64,000 nucleotides of DNA. Origin: Apodemus sylvaticus (Eukaryota > Chordata > Mammalia > Rodentia > Muridae). Numbering within the stretch: position 1 is the stretch's first letter; each line of letters opens with the position of its first letter. Made by a program: the position numbers and the translations under genes. The notes beneath the pieces are model-generated. The model did no database searches, was not told the origin of the DNA, and saw only the letters and a program-made list of their open reading frames with translations. Positions 36,301 through 48,528 of the stretch are shown in pieces. The DNA lies in the NCBI RefSeq assembly GCF_947179515.1, contig NC_067473.1, positions 126,579,759-126,643,758 of the forward strand, in the 5' to 3' direction.

Positions 36301-36500
36301 TCTAGGGACGCACTCAGTTGGTGGAGAGCTCCCCTAGCACCTACACTGCCCTGAGATGAAGCCCTTATACCACTTGCATTGGTGGGTGGTATATACTTGT
36401 AATCCCAGCAAGTGGGAGGTAGGGGCAGAAGATTCAGACATTCAAGGTCCTCCTCAGCCACACAGAGAGTTTGAGGCCAATCTGGGCTACATTTTTCCTT
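36301..36500 (+). repeat. B4-family SINE (ID-like head plus B1-like body)
   Basis: TCTAGGGACGCACTCAGTTG with GGAGAGCTCCCCTAGCACCT is the ID-like head. GGTGGGTGGTATATACTTGT, AATCCCAGCAAGTGGGAGGT, TTCAAGGTCCTCCTCAGCCA and GAGTTTGAGGCCAATCTGGG follow the B4 body closely. Confidence 0.88.
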
Positions 36501-39238
36501 GGTTGGGTATGTTTGGGGCCTGCTCCTCTCATGGGTAGCTACCGGGTGTGGCTACTATGAGCTGGAAATCTGTAGAATGAAAGCAAGACCATATCCCCTC
36601 TCTTCTCTCTTCACCCTGTGACAGAGGCATGAACATCTGATATCATGGCGGAAGTGTAGAAATGAAGGCAACGGCACACTGAGGACAAAAAAGAATTCAA
36701 CTCCAAATTTTACACAGTGGTTGACACACATGGGTCAAGAAGCTACAGAGAGGCCTCTGCTGATTCCCCAATTATAATCTGTAACAGAACCATGTCCATT
36801 AGGGTAAAGAAACATTAAATTGGATTTTTTTTAAAGTGGTGATTTTCTTTTTTATTATTCACATATCTTAAGAAAAAACTCAGCAAAGACCTCTGCCACA
36901 CAGTATTAGAAATCAATTTTCTTGGCCAAACATAAAAGAGGATTCACTATCTCATCTTAAAACTACCTATTATCATGACATTTGTCAAATACGGAAACAT
37001 CTGACCACTTCCCTTTCCCCAAATAGCAAAAGGGACCAGGTAACAAATGAAGGCTGTACTCTGTAACGAGAAAAGACGAGAGACAGAATCACAGCAAAAC
37101 ACTTACAAATCAAGAGGGAAGAAGAAAAGTGCTTAGAGAGTAAATGCTCAGAGCACATAATAGCAAAGAAGTCTCCGGTGGAAAGCGGCAGCCGACGGTA
37201 ACTTAACAGAGACAAAAGTGAATAAGATCCACTTCAGTGACTACACTTGAGACAAGGTAATTTCATAAAGTTTATAGAAAGTCACTTGAGAATGACACAG
37301 CCTATTATTATGGTCTAGCTCCACAGACAAGAAAAACACAAGTCCTCTATTTGGGAACTGATCAGGGGGAATGCATCTATGAACCCACCGACAAACTTTA
37401 TTAACTGCAAGATTACCCTCCATTCTCATTTGGATAGAAAAGGCACTTTCGAATGGTAATTTCCTCTGAATTTCAAAGACACATATGACACAGAAATAGA
37501 AAAGAATAAAGCAGAAGGGAGTATCACAGCACACTGGGAAGGGAACAAATGAGTGTTAGCAGGGTTGAGCCCAGGGCTCTGTGGGAGAGGATGCTGAGGT
37601 GAATCAGGCCGGGTAAGCTGTCATTCACAGCTACCTACCTCAGGTAGGACTTGCTGTGGCGTCAGTGATGGAAAGCGGACTTGAATGTAAGGAGAGAAAA
37701 CAGACCTGAGGCTGCAACTCAAATTTAAGCCAACATGTGCATCCTCTGAAGAGTTGGCTACAACAAATGCTAGGCTCTGCTCCTCGATCAGGCATACAGT
37801 GGGTATAGGTTAGGTCATGCATGGAACATGCACGCAGAGATTCCAGCTGATGCACACATGGCTGGAACAGCCACACACCTAAGAACAGGAATACTGCACA
37901 TATATCCACATGATGAGTGCACAGGCGGCCCCGTCAGGAAACTTCAGTGCTGGGTCTTGCACAGCTTTGCAGGTCTCCGGAAGTGCAGTCTCCTGGGCCC
38001 CATTATCCAAGCTCAGGATCCTAAAGGCAGGCAGCCCTATCCCTAAGCATCTCGGAGAAAACTGTGAAGGGACCTCTGTGCACAGGCTGAAGAGCTTGTG
38101 GCTAACACCTTAACAACTTACTATGCTAGGGAGACATTATATCAATCTCTCAAGCTTGAGCAGACTCTGTGGGCTCTAGGTTTACATGTGAAATTGGGGA
38201 ATGTCCAAACGGGGAGAATATGCCACCAAAATGACATGGTATGAGAAAAGTAGTCCCAAAGAAACAAAAGAAAGAATCAGAAGAAAGAACAAGGGGCAAA
38301 GAGCACGTGGTAACCGGGATTCTCACAGCCTTTAATTAAATGACTGTAGTACCAGACCAAACATGCCTGCTATGCTGTCTCTCAGACGCCATCATTCATG
38401 TAAAGTCATGGTGCAGTGTTGCTCAGATAATCTGTGGTGAAGGATCAATCTTTAACAAATTCACTGACAGTTACAGGCTAATATTCTTATAAGAGGCAAC
38501 ATATGAATTATAAGGAAATTTGTCATCTATGTGCATGTCGTGACAATGGTACTTACAGTAAGTCTCCTAACTGCTTGTCCTCAGCTTCTGTGCTTATGGC
38601 ACACTAAAACAATTCCCAGAATGCCACTGGTTTATGAGCTGATGCCAGTCCCCATCACACTTTGACTGTTAGTCTTATATCGATGGGCTGGTAAGTCACT
38701 GACATCAGTCAATAACCTACGAAAACGATGAACAAAATACTTCCCAACAAAATCTTACCTCAAAAAATCAGGGAGTTGTATTATTTGGGCGTGGTCTGGA
38801 CCCTAAGAAAACAAGTCTGCATTTCAACAGCCTTCAGGTTAGGGGGTCCACTGTGGCATTACCTATCTCACGCTATCAATTCTTAATGGCTCCACAGATG
38901 ATTCCCTGCTACACCTAAACCTAGACAATAAGACATGACTTTAAAAGAAATGGACACTATACTGGGCCTTTTGTGAGTCTCTTTCCACTGTTATAAAGCG
39001 ATGATGATGTAAAAGAAAAACCAATAAGTAAGGCTCGGTAGGAACCCAAGATTATAGGTAGTCTTCCATTTCTCAGTAAGCCTAGTGCCACAAATCACAG
39101 GTGACTCATAGACATGTTTTGGTTGTCAGGTGGATGGACTCAGGAGGGAAAGTACACATGAACACTCATATATAGGATGATGGTAGTCATAACTTTCCTG
39201 GAACCTTTCACAGCTATAGCATTGGATATTGTTTGGCT
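36501..39238. other. Intronic stretch, nothing recognised
   Basis: About 2.7 kb with no clear repeat or gene. AT-rich around 36790-36990. Confidence 0.45.
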
Positions 39239-39239
39239 A

Positions 39240-39299
39240 ATTGTCACAACTTTGTGTGTATACATGCTACATGCCCATGGGTAGTACGTGTGTAACTAT

Positions 39300-39346
<47 letters not shown>

Positions 39347-39625
39347 GATTGATGTCAGATGTCTTCCTCAGTGGCTCTAGATTCTATTTTCCAAGACAGG
39401 GTTCTTCACTATCCGCAGCTCAAGGTTCGGCTTGCAAGCAGCAGGGATCTGCCTCCGTCTTCCCCAGAGCACGAAGGCCATTTACATGTCGCTGCGTCTG
39501 GCTGGTTGTTTTATTGTTTTATCTTTTATGGGGGAACTAGGGGCTCGAATGCAGGTCCTCATGCTTGCTTGGCCAGGAATCTACTGACCGCATCATCTTC
39601 GCAGACCCTGCAACTCCCCCTGCAT
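39240..39625 (-). repeat. B4/RSINE1-type composite SINE with (AC)n
   Basis: An (AC)n array at 39301-39344 followed by GATGTCAGATGTCTTCCTCA, CCAAGACAGGGTTCTTCACT, GGGATCTGCCTCCGTCTTCC, TCGAATGCAGGTCCTCATGC and a decayed head. This is the reverse complement of the composite SINE. Confidence 0.85.
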
Positions 39626-42104
39626 AGTGCTTTTAAGGTTTATCTGAACAGAAAATCAGAAGCACAGATTCTGGCTAGAAGAGCTAAGTTCCTTGCATGT
39701 TTCTTTACTTGAATGTTTTTATTCCCTCCTTTACCTTCCTTAGGTGAATATAAAATAATTCTCTTGTTCCCTCCTTTGGTGAGTGTTAAATAATCTGATT
39801 AGCATTGGGGTTAATTTCTTAGTTTGGTTTTTAATAGAGAATTAGCTCCATTTCTAAAATACAACCAGTGAACACAGGTTACAACATGCAGAAAAACATC
39901 CAACATTGCCCTAAACACAAGATGGAGTTTCTCTTACCTGCTATCCAAATTCTAACAGCTCTGGGTCACAAGGACACATTGAAGTACCTAAGTCACTTTT
40001 GTTTTGGTCTCAAATAAGTCACATCCAGAAGGCCAAGGGTTAAAGCTCTGGTATTTCTTTTGACTGATTCTGAGCCTAAGGCCTCTGGGTATTACAAGTT
40101 ACCTAAGTGTTTGCTCAAGAAGACTCTACTAAGTTCTAATTGCAAAAGAAGAGGATGTTTTCAGAATGCTTACATATGACGATTAATGAAAGGACCCATA
40201 GATAAGCAGGGAGAAAATAATGAACTAGGATTTATGCCAGCTGGCCCTTGGGAATGCTGACATGTGCGTTCGATGGGCTCAGGTTCATAAGACCTCAAAG
40301 GTGGTAAAAGTGTCCTCAGGAGTAGGTCCCAGAAACGCAGATAAAATAGCCAGGCATACTGAAAAGGTCCTTTAACTGCAAGACAGGGACCACCCAGATC
40401 ACAGTGAGAACTGCAATGTCAACTGTTCACCCCACACCTGCCCTGCCTCACTTCCAATGTAACAACACTGCAATTCAGTAGGCCCTACTGCCCAGAACAC
40501 TGGGAAAGACCGTGACGAGCCAGAAAAGACAGACAGGTTCTAGAAGGACATGTTGGAAAGACTCACTGGCAGCATTCGTGCTGAAGACTACAAACGTCAG
40601 ACTCCAATCCTACCAGGGCAAACTACCGAGAGAGCTTTCTGCAGAAACCCATGGAGGCAGCAGGCCCTGATGTCATAATCACATGTGACTGCTTGGCCTG
40701 CCTTTTGGTATTTGTTTCTCATTAGGTATTTATTTGTTCGTTAACTCTCCTGTCCTTCCCTTTCCACAGTGGCAGCTTCAGAGATGAGGATTCTTTTCAC
40801 TCGTGACTTTGCCCTCAGTGTCCAAAGCAGAGCTTGGCATACCTCCACAGTGCATAAATCCCATGTACTGACAGCGTGGAGTGGCTTCTTGTCTCTTTAG
40901 TCATTCTGTGGCTTGGAGGACTACTTCTGATCTATAATGAGGCCCTTGAGCATAACTGTCCTGACAGCAATGAAGATAATTTGAAAGAGAAATTTGCACC
41001 CTCCTTTTGGACATCAGACTAGTGAGACAATGGGTTCCAAGGAGTTGGATTTCCTCAGGAAAACAGAGGCATGACTACGCCTCACATCAACAAGCCAGGA
41101 CATTTTTTTAGGAGGGATCGAACAGACACGCTGCTTTCTTCACAACACGATAATTTTTTTCTAATTCCCAATTCCTTGGCAGCAGTGAGGAGAAGTGTTG
41201 ACACAGCGAGGAAGGAGCTGCATTCTCAGCTTTCTGCATCCATGGGTCTCAGCTCATGAAAGTATGGTTTCTATTCACTGCAGCTGAGAAGACCTGATCT
41301 CTGCAGAAGGCTGTTTACCTTGCTTTTCTTCTGAATTGAGTTCCTAAGTCTGCTTTTCACATTTAGTGATTCCTTCAATTCTTTAGATGCTACAATAAAA
41401 CCTCCATGATAAGAGTGATACTTTTAGATGCCCTGCCGTGAGATTATTACTACTAGTTGGAAGAGTCAGCCAGTCTTGACATCACTACGGCCATTATTTG
41501 ACAAGTCTCTCAGTAGAAGAGGGAGAGTGATAGGAAATACTGCGAAAGGCTTAACTCTTCTAGTAATTATACACTTCCAACCTATGTGACATCTTAATGT
41601 GACCAGAAGTCTACTTTGTCTGTAACATCCTAAAGGCTTCTACATATAGGATGAATGATTACTAAGCATGTTTTGACAAATGACAAGATTTGGTGAGATG
41701 TCTCTAAGACAGTGAGGTTCTTGAAGCACTTATCACAAAACAAAATAAATTGTAACTTATTAAATTAAATTGTGACTTATTAAAATGTGACTTATGAGAG
41801 GCAGAGTAGACAGTACATCCTTCTCTCTGGTTTCTAAATGTACCACCAAGGAGCATAGAAACAGATGATTCCCTATTAGGAATGATCTGACATGGTAGTG
41901 GCTAAAGGCATACCTGAAAGGCACACCAGGCTTCACAGAGTGTGCCAAGATGTGGTGTGGAGGAAGGGCCAACTCAGAAACTTACATCATTTAGGGAACA
42001 AAATATAAAACAGACACGGGCATATTCACGACATTAGCAAAACCAGCCTCAGCAGGGACGGGGAAGAGGAACCCAGGGCAAGTTTTCAATTTTCAGCACA
42101 TAAA
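39626..42104. other. Intronic stretch, nothing recognised
   Basis: No repeat family recognised except a small local duplication around 41747-41793 (ATTGTAACTTATTAA / ATTGTGACTTATTAA). Confidence 0.45.
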
Positions 42105-42500
42105 ATAATTATTCAAAATAGCTAAGAAATGGAAGCAGTAGAGCTGTTCACTGGCAGATGAATATATAAAGAAATGATATAAACAATTTTAATCAGTCAC
42201 AAAAAGACAAAAATTAGATTATAGTAAAATAGAAAAAATATAGAAATAGAAATTATCATATTATGCATAATAAGCTACACCCACAAAGTGAAAAAATTCT
42301 CTCATGTGTGAAATTTAGACTTAATTAAAAATTAATACTTGAAATATTCCAAATACTAGAAAACAAAGGGCTATTTGGGAAGATGGGGAGAAATGCAGGA
42401 TGAACAGGGGTGCATAGGTCCAGAGCTCAGATTTCGCAAGCTTGAGAATGTCACCCATTCTATTTATACAGCCTGTAAAGAAAATATTGTGGGACAGTTG
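42105..42500 (+). repeat. Old L1 3'-end fragment
   Basis: AAATAGCTAAGAAATGGAAG, GTTCACTGGCAGATGAATAT, GTCACAAAAAGACAAAAATT, TCTCTCATGTGTGAAATTTA and GACTTAA follow the end of ancient L1 ORF2 and the start of its 3' UTR. GCTATTTGGGAAGATGGGG fits the old 3' UTR. It is much more diverged than the L1 at 10 kb. Confidence 0.78.
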
Positions 42501-42577
42501 TTTTCGAAGCAATGAAGTCTATGCTGTATCAACTTTGAGCACTAACTACCGAAGGAAACAACACCTGTAAGAGTTTC

Positions 42578-42668
42578 AGTGACCTAGGAAGTAGATGTTG
42601 ACTTGTAGAGAGGCAATCTGTCTATAGTGACCTAGGTAGTAAAAGTTCACTTGTAGACAGACAGCCAA
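42578..42668 (+). repeat. 48-bp tandem duplication, two imperfect copies
   Basis: AGTGACCTAGGAAGTAGATG...GACTTGTAGAGAGGCA and AGTGACCTAGGTAGTAAAAG...CACTTGTAGACAGACA are offset by 48 bases. Confidence 0.85.
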
Positions 42669-45600
42669 ATCTCTGCTGTATTTCTGCTTTCTCTCAGAAA
42701 GCCTGTCCCTCAGCATCTTCATGGGAGTCCCAGGACCAAGCCAGCTTGGAGCTGCCAGATTTGGGGCTGCTATTTGTCCTAGTAATGCCTTTAAAGTTTG
42801 GTCTGTTTGAGTTTATCTTTAATGAACACCTTGACTATGATTATAAACATGAATTAGAGAAAAACATAGCTTTGCTTTGCCTTTAAAAATACTCTAATCC
42901 AAAACATTTATTAGATTAAATGTCATTTGGGTATACCTTGCCCTGGAAACAGGGCATGTGGTTTTACTTCTCACCTCCAATTCTGGAGAAACGGAAGCTC
43001 ATACTCCAGGGGTCAGACAGATAATCTCTTCTCAATTTATACCAAACATATCAGGCTGTTTTTTCAAACATGAATTTCATCTTTCTTTTATTAAACTGTT
43101 TTCCAGGCTGTCCAGTTAGAGAATCAGTGCCAGGCAATGCATCTGTTCGACCCTCCATTGTTGGAACACTGTCATGGTGTCATGTGAGAAGTCTTAGTGC
43201 TTGTGAGAAAACTCCTTATGCCCTCAGTATCTTCAAAAGAGTGAACTGTTCTTGGGGATGTGTGTTCATGTCCTCCTGATTGTAGTGGATATGAGTGGGT
43301 TTACTTCACATTACTCATTACAGCTTGCTGATGCTATTCAACTAAATGTTTAAATTATCCTTTATATGCGTCTATGGAAAACATGTTTGTGGCACATGTA
43401 GCTTGCCCTAGTGACTGTGTACTCTATACTGGAGACTCTTCTTAACCCTCATAGTATAAACTGTCTGATGCTCTGAATGAAGTCCGCTATTGCACGAGAT
43501 TTTAGTCTACCTCATTTTTAGGTCCTGCTCTCCCAGGTTCACACCACCAACTAGAACGGCAAACACTCCATCAGTTTGAAAACAGCCCATTGGGCGAGCC
43601 AGAGTACAAGTGAACCTGCTCAGATGGCTCTCACTCCCACATACATACCTCCAGGCTAAATGGAGGTATGGAGCATGGCAAAGAACTGAACATTAAAACA
43701 ACATCACAGGTTTCTGCTTTAGAAATGATCCTGAAATAATGTGTTTTCATATCTTCTTTATGATGTTGATTTAAATACTTAAAGACATCCCAATAGCCAA
43801 CATATGTATGAACTGGGTTCGACCTCTATGGACACAGAGCAAGGCCTTATGAAACTAACCAGGGAGTTGTTACACACCGGCTAGGGTACTTGAGATGGAA
43901 AGGACTGGCCAGTGCCACCACTGAAGATAAGGGAAAGACAACAAGAGCACACAACATATGCTATGTTGTGTTCAAAACCAGGTAAAACCTGCACGAGCTT
44001 ACAGAAAGGCGATGTTGGCCTTTTCAAGTAAAAGTAAGGCAAGGAGAAGGATGTAGGGCAGCGTACACAGGGCTCGGGGACATCTTTTGACCTGGTTGGC
44101 AGCTTCAAGGGAATTCTCAGCCAGTGATAACCCTTCCAACTATGTAGTTAAAATTTGTTTTAAATAAATGTTGAGGTTAAAATAGTGAATTTAAAAATAC
44201 GGTGAAGATGAACAAGAAGGCTCCATAGAAAGCCCTTCCCTGAGCAGCATGTGCAAGGCACGAATGATTACCCTCTCTGGAGTAGGTTGTAAGTATTCTT
44301 CCTTAAACATTTTAACTGATACCATCCCCAAACAAGTGCCTTCAAAAGAGAAAGATGTATATTTCAAGTCTTATAACTAAGCAACCCTCTTTATTAAGCA
44401 ATTTATAAAAGAGAGGAAACTGAGGCACACTGAAGTTGAATAACATGTCCAAGTTTCCATAGCAATAAGTAGTAAATTAAAGCCCTTGGCAGTCTGGCTA
44501 TGGAGTCACATAAGCAATGCTCTTCCCTCACACGTGGCCTTGGCTTCAGGCAACACGCTTCCTTCAGGCAGCTGAAGGGCTCTGGAGGGGTCACTCACTC
44601 GTTGTCAACAAAGCAGGAGCCAGTCAGGTGCCTCACTACACCACCCACCCTCTCTTGCTTCTCAAAAGAAGGTCCGTCCCCAGAGACCAACAGACTCCCG
44701 TTAACACAGGCCAGCAGAGGAGTTGCTAATGAAAGTGTGCCAACTGGCCTTTGCTTTATTCATTTACACAAGATACTTCACACAGGCCAGATGCTGCGTC
44801 TGGAATTCTAAACTGAGAATTAGAAATACAAGCCAAAGCATAATTTACAAAAACACAAAACCAAGGACAACACTCTAAATAGGACTTTTCTTTGAAATGT
44901 GTCCAAATTCTTAACAGATTATAACAAAACTCTGCTTTCTGTCACATCTACTTCTGCCTTTAAGAATCCTATTCAAAGTTCTGCAAATGGAGATGAAGAT
45001 CAGATGAGGCCTACGCCCCCAGCAGCAGACAAATTCATTACCTAGCTCTCCAGCTGGGCCCTGATGGAAAAATACAAGAATAAGACACTGAATGATAAAT
45101 TTCATGTGAAATCAGCTGAATAACTCAACTATCTTGAAGACTCTTGGTTTAAACAGTTCAAGAGGAACTCGGTGCCTTGTGCTATAAACAAAAATGTAAA
45201 TTTGTTGTGCAGATGTTTGTATTAAAACATGAAAACAAGCATTTAGGTATCCTAGGCAAGAAAAAGAAATGTGCAGTTCAGGTGTGGCTGACACTGTGGG
45301 TAGAAACAGAATCTGTGGCATTTTCCTTAAATGACACTATGTTTAGTACTTTACCAATCAAGTTTTGCTGTGTTACGACAAACACATAGATGCTAAGACT
45401 GGATTTGGTTTAAGTTTAACACTAACAAGGCACTCGTAATTCTGAGTTTCAGTGAATTAATTCTTATATCTAACAAGACAATACTTTGAAATAATTAGCT
45501 GTGAGTTCTTGGAAGCGCTGTTTCTAGGCAGGTGGACAGAGCTCTATCAGAAATAATTACTGCCAGAACTACCAGCTGTTTCTTTGCAAAATCAAATCAA

Positions 45601-47505
45601 CTTATCTGTACCTTTTTTGGTTGTGCTTTGTCTTTTTTTTTTTTCTCTCTACTGTTCTCTGACTTGCAAGAACCGAACAAGGATTAAAATCACAAATTAA
45701 TTTCTATACTTTTTAACCAGCTTAGAAATGTCAAGGTTTGGAAATGCTCTGGGAGATGAGCTATGCATTCATTTTCCTGATATAGTGTGAGGAAAATAAC
45801 TCCCACATCCCTTTATCCATCCCAGGATGGCAGCCAATCTCAAAAAAGTTGAAACACTCTGAGTACTTGAAAATATTCCATAAGGTAAAGTCAAATTTTT
45901 TGAAGAGACTATTTAAACAAAAACAATAAAAATGGCTCTGCACGTCATTTTTTAAAATTCCTTACACCCTTTAGTTCTATAAAGTTAAAATTCAAGAATA
46001 GCTACTGAGATGTTCCAAAGAAAAGCCATGCTGCTTGTCTTGGTAGACTGAGCCTCAGCGGCTGTCCATCACTAAGGTAAGTAAGTGTCCTAGGTGCCAA
46101 CAATCAGCGCTTTATTCTGACCAATGTCCTCTGGTACTTCCGGGTTCAGGGAGCCAGGGACATAGAGTACCCCTTCATGTGCGGTTCTCTAGGAGGAAAA
46201 TGACTCTGCTCTTAGAAGGAAGTGTGAAGAAGGCATGTTCGAGCAACAGCATGGGAGAGCCACGGTGAGCAACAAGCCCTGAACAACACCGGCTGTGGGA
46301 ACAGATCTCCTCACAAACACCTTTGATGGATGAGTGCCTTAGACCACACTGGCTTCGCTCTTCCTGGACAACACTGGAGAAGTGAAGAGAAGTGAGTAAC
46401 GACATTTTAACATTGTTTTGTGAATTGGAAGAAAAGTGTTAGGAAATTGTAAAGTAAAATCATCCTTAGCAATTGCTAAAGCACAGGAAATGCTGATGAG
46501 CCCACTGACTACATGGAAACACACTTCACGTGAGGGGAGCAGGCAGCTGCCCGCATGGTTCTCCCCGAGACGCATCCGCACGAAGCCAGACGCAGGGCAT
46601 GTCCTGGGGGGCAGGGGGGGGGCGCCGGAAACTCTGTTTTATTTTCATTTGTGCTGGTCTAGAATTCTTACATTTTCAAATAATTTAGAAGCCAACAAAA
46701 TTTATTAAATACTCTAACAATATTGGGATAACAACTCCTGAATGAAGTTGAATACAAATGAATATGGCGTACAGTTAGCCCTAAGTCCAGTTACAAGAAT
46801 TAAATGAAAAGTGCAAGCTCCAAAAAATGGAGACATTGTATATAAACAATGAGTTTAGGCCTGTTATCCCTGATGACCAAGAAAGGACAATTACAGCAAA
46901 GCAAGAAACTGGCCAAGAACTCATTAAACACCTGCAGTAAGTACCCTTGCTGGCCACAGCAATACTGCATTCCACTCTGCTACACTGTTAAAAAGAGAAG
47001 ATTTACATAATACTTAATCCATATGTTACCAACTGTCATAATTAAGGCTGCAGATTAAACCACCTACAGAAACAGTGAGGCTATTATTTCTTCCAATCCA
47101 TTTACACTGTGACCTGTGATCCTATAATTATATACATTTCTAATACGCTGGTAATATCTTCAGGATCCTTATAAGAGGAATGTGAGGCGGAGTCCCTAAG
47201 TCATGTAAACACAGGACTAAGGCTTGTGATACAGGTCAACAGCATCAAAAAGACCCAAAGCACAGCATCACGACACGGCCTTTTGTGCTCTCTTCCACCT
47301 CCCAAGACTGCGGGGCAGTTTCTAAGTGAGACCCAGAAATGGCTTATAACCCTTTAACCAAACAAAAGTCAATTATCGTATACTACAATAGATAGATAGC
47401 AGGATTTATACCTGAGGCTGCAAAACATATGTTGCCTTTTTCATTCTTAGCAGCAGGTCGCAATTTGTATCACGTGGAGGCAGGAAACTAAACACTAAGT
47501 CTTAC
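42669..47505. other. Intronic stretch next to the Suclg2 exon, mostly unassigned
   Basis: Holds a hairpin at 43644-43670, a T-run at about 45631-45643 and a G-run at 46610-46621. No further Suclg2 exon or clear SINE was seen. Confidence 0.5.
43644..43670. repeat. Inverted repeat, 10-bp stem with 7-base loop
   Basis: CATACCTCCA and TGGAGGTATG flank GGCTAAA. Confidence 0.95.
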
Positions 47506-47648
47506 CTTGGGATCAGATGTGAGCAGTTTGAATGCTTGATAGACTTGGGCTTCCTTTACACCACCTCCGAGGTCCAAGAAGTTAGCTGGCTTCCCTCCAT
47601 TCAGGAAAATGATGTCACAAGTAGCCATGGCCAGCCCAGCACCATTCA
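47506..47648 (-). CDS. Suclg2: Suclg2 internal coding exon (start of CoA-ligase domain)
   Basis: This is the third Suclg2 exon in transcription order. On the minus strand it follows a CAG acceptor (47649-47651) and ends AAG before a GTAAGA donor at 47505. The 143 nt complete a split Val codon and then encode NGAGLAMATCDIIFLNGG, PANFLDLGGGVKEAQVY and QAFKLLTSDPK, about residues 307-354 of roughly 432. NGAGLAMAT is the conserved start of the flavodoxin-like CoA-ligase domain shared with bacterial SucC. CDIIFLNGG separates it from SUCLA2, which has a different residue pattern there. The exon ends in phase 0. The next exon should begin near VEAILVNIFGG, and I did not see it at lower coordinates. 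The protein would therefore still lack its last roughly 78 residues. Confidence 0.97.
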
Positions 47649-47651
47649 CTG

Positions 47652-48200
47652 TGAATGCAAATGGCATGTGACATGGAGACATTAAACAGCATGGAATGGG
47701 GTGGACACACAGAGGGCCAGAGGAGAACGCTATCGTTTCTAGGCCAATCTGTGCCCTGAATTGGGACTCAACTCATAAACTAATTTATGGTTATCAATCG
47801 GGATAAGTGAGTCCAAAGAATAAACAAAGAAAAGTGAGGAGGATTCATCAATAAGTCAAATAAAAAAGATAGGTTAAGGAAAGGAACCAATTTGGCTGTG
47901 GGTTCTGAAAAGGCTGCAGGTAAGAGGATGGGCAGAGAGAACTATGGCTGTGAGGGGTAGCTAGCCATTCAAACTATGTGAACCAAGAGCAATGCGTAGC
48001 TTGACCCCGAGGAGATGCTCTCTGACTGAGCAACCTTTGGGACTAAACCAACACCTGACAGTGCCGCTCTTCCTTTACCTTTGGCGGGCATGTTTTTTAG
48101 TATGAACTCATCGACAGCAACTCAAAAGAGAACCAACGGGGCCCAAACCAGCATGCCTGGGGCTCCTCCTCCTGTAGGTTAGTGTAAGAAGCACACTACT
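47652..48200. other. Intronic stretch upstream of the 47506-47648 exon
   Basis: No repeat or other exon recognised. Confidence 0.45.
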
Positions 48201-48204
48201 TCCA

Positions 48205-48335
48205 ATGACATCCCTGGAGCCTTAGCACTCAGAAAGCTAAAGAAGGTAAGCCTGAATCCAGCCACCCTGAGCTACACAGTAAGTAACAGGAGAACATGGG
48301 CACACAGTACAATTCCGACTCAAAAAGCAAAACCA
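48205..48335 (+). repeat. B1-like SINE, diverged
   Basis: GAGCCTTAGCACTCAGAAAG, AAGGTAAGCCTGAATCCAGC, CACCCTGAGCTACACAGTAA and a tail CTCAAAAAGCAAAACCAA match a decayed B1-type body. A B2 SINE abuts its tail. Confidence 0.6.
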
Positions 48336-48336
48336 A

Positions 48337-48528
48337 GGGGCTGGAGAGATGGCTCAGTGGTTAAGAGCATGCACTGCTCATCCACAGGACCTGAATTCAG
48401 TCCCCAGCACCCAGGCCAGACTCTCCTGTAACTGAAGCCCCAAGGTATCTGACACCCTCCTCTGAACTCTGGGGACCATTTGCAGCATGTTTATACACAT
48501 ACCTAAAAACAATTTTAAAAAGTAATAA
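48337..48528 (+). repeat. B2/B3-family SINE
   Basis: GGGGCTGGAGAGATGGCTCA, GTGGTTAAGAGCATGCACTG and GAATTCAGTCCCCAGCACCC form a well-kept tRNA-derived head with A and B boxes. CCTCTGAACTCTGGGGACC and an AAAAACAATTTTAAAAAG tail follow. It was inserted at the end of the B1-like element. Confidence 0.92.

Larger units (their letters stand above)
1..47505 (-). other. Suclg2: Suclg2 intron, downstream of the last exon seen (at least 47.5 kb)
   Basis: This is inferred intron. The exon at 47506-47648 ends in a functional-looking GT donor, but the conserved C-terminal coding block was not recognised anywhere below it. Long introns near the 3' end, and an alternative terminal exon, are known for SUCLG2 in mammals, so the true acceptor is probably beyond position 1. 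A short alternative terminal exon in here cannot be excluded by eye. Confidence 0.75.

Noticed and set aside
36301..36360. ID element (BC1-type)
   Set aside because: The head is ID-like, but it continues into a B4 body, so it is part of a B4 SINE and not a stand-alone ID.
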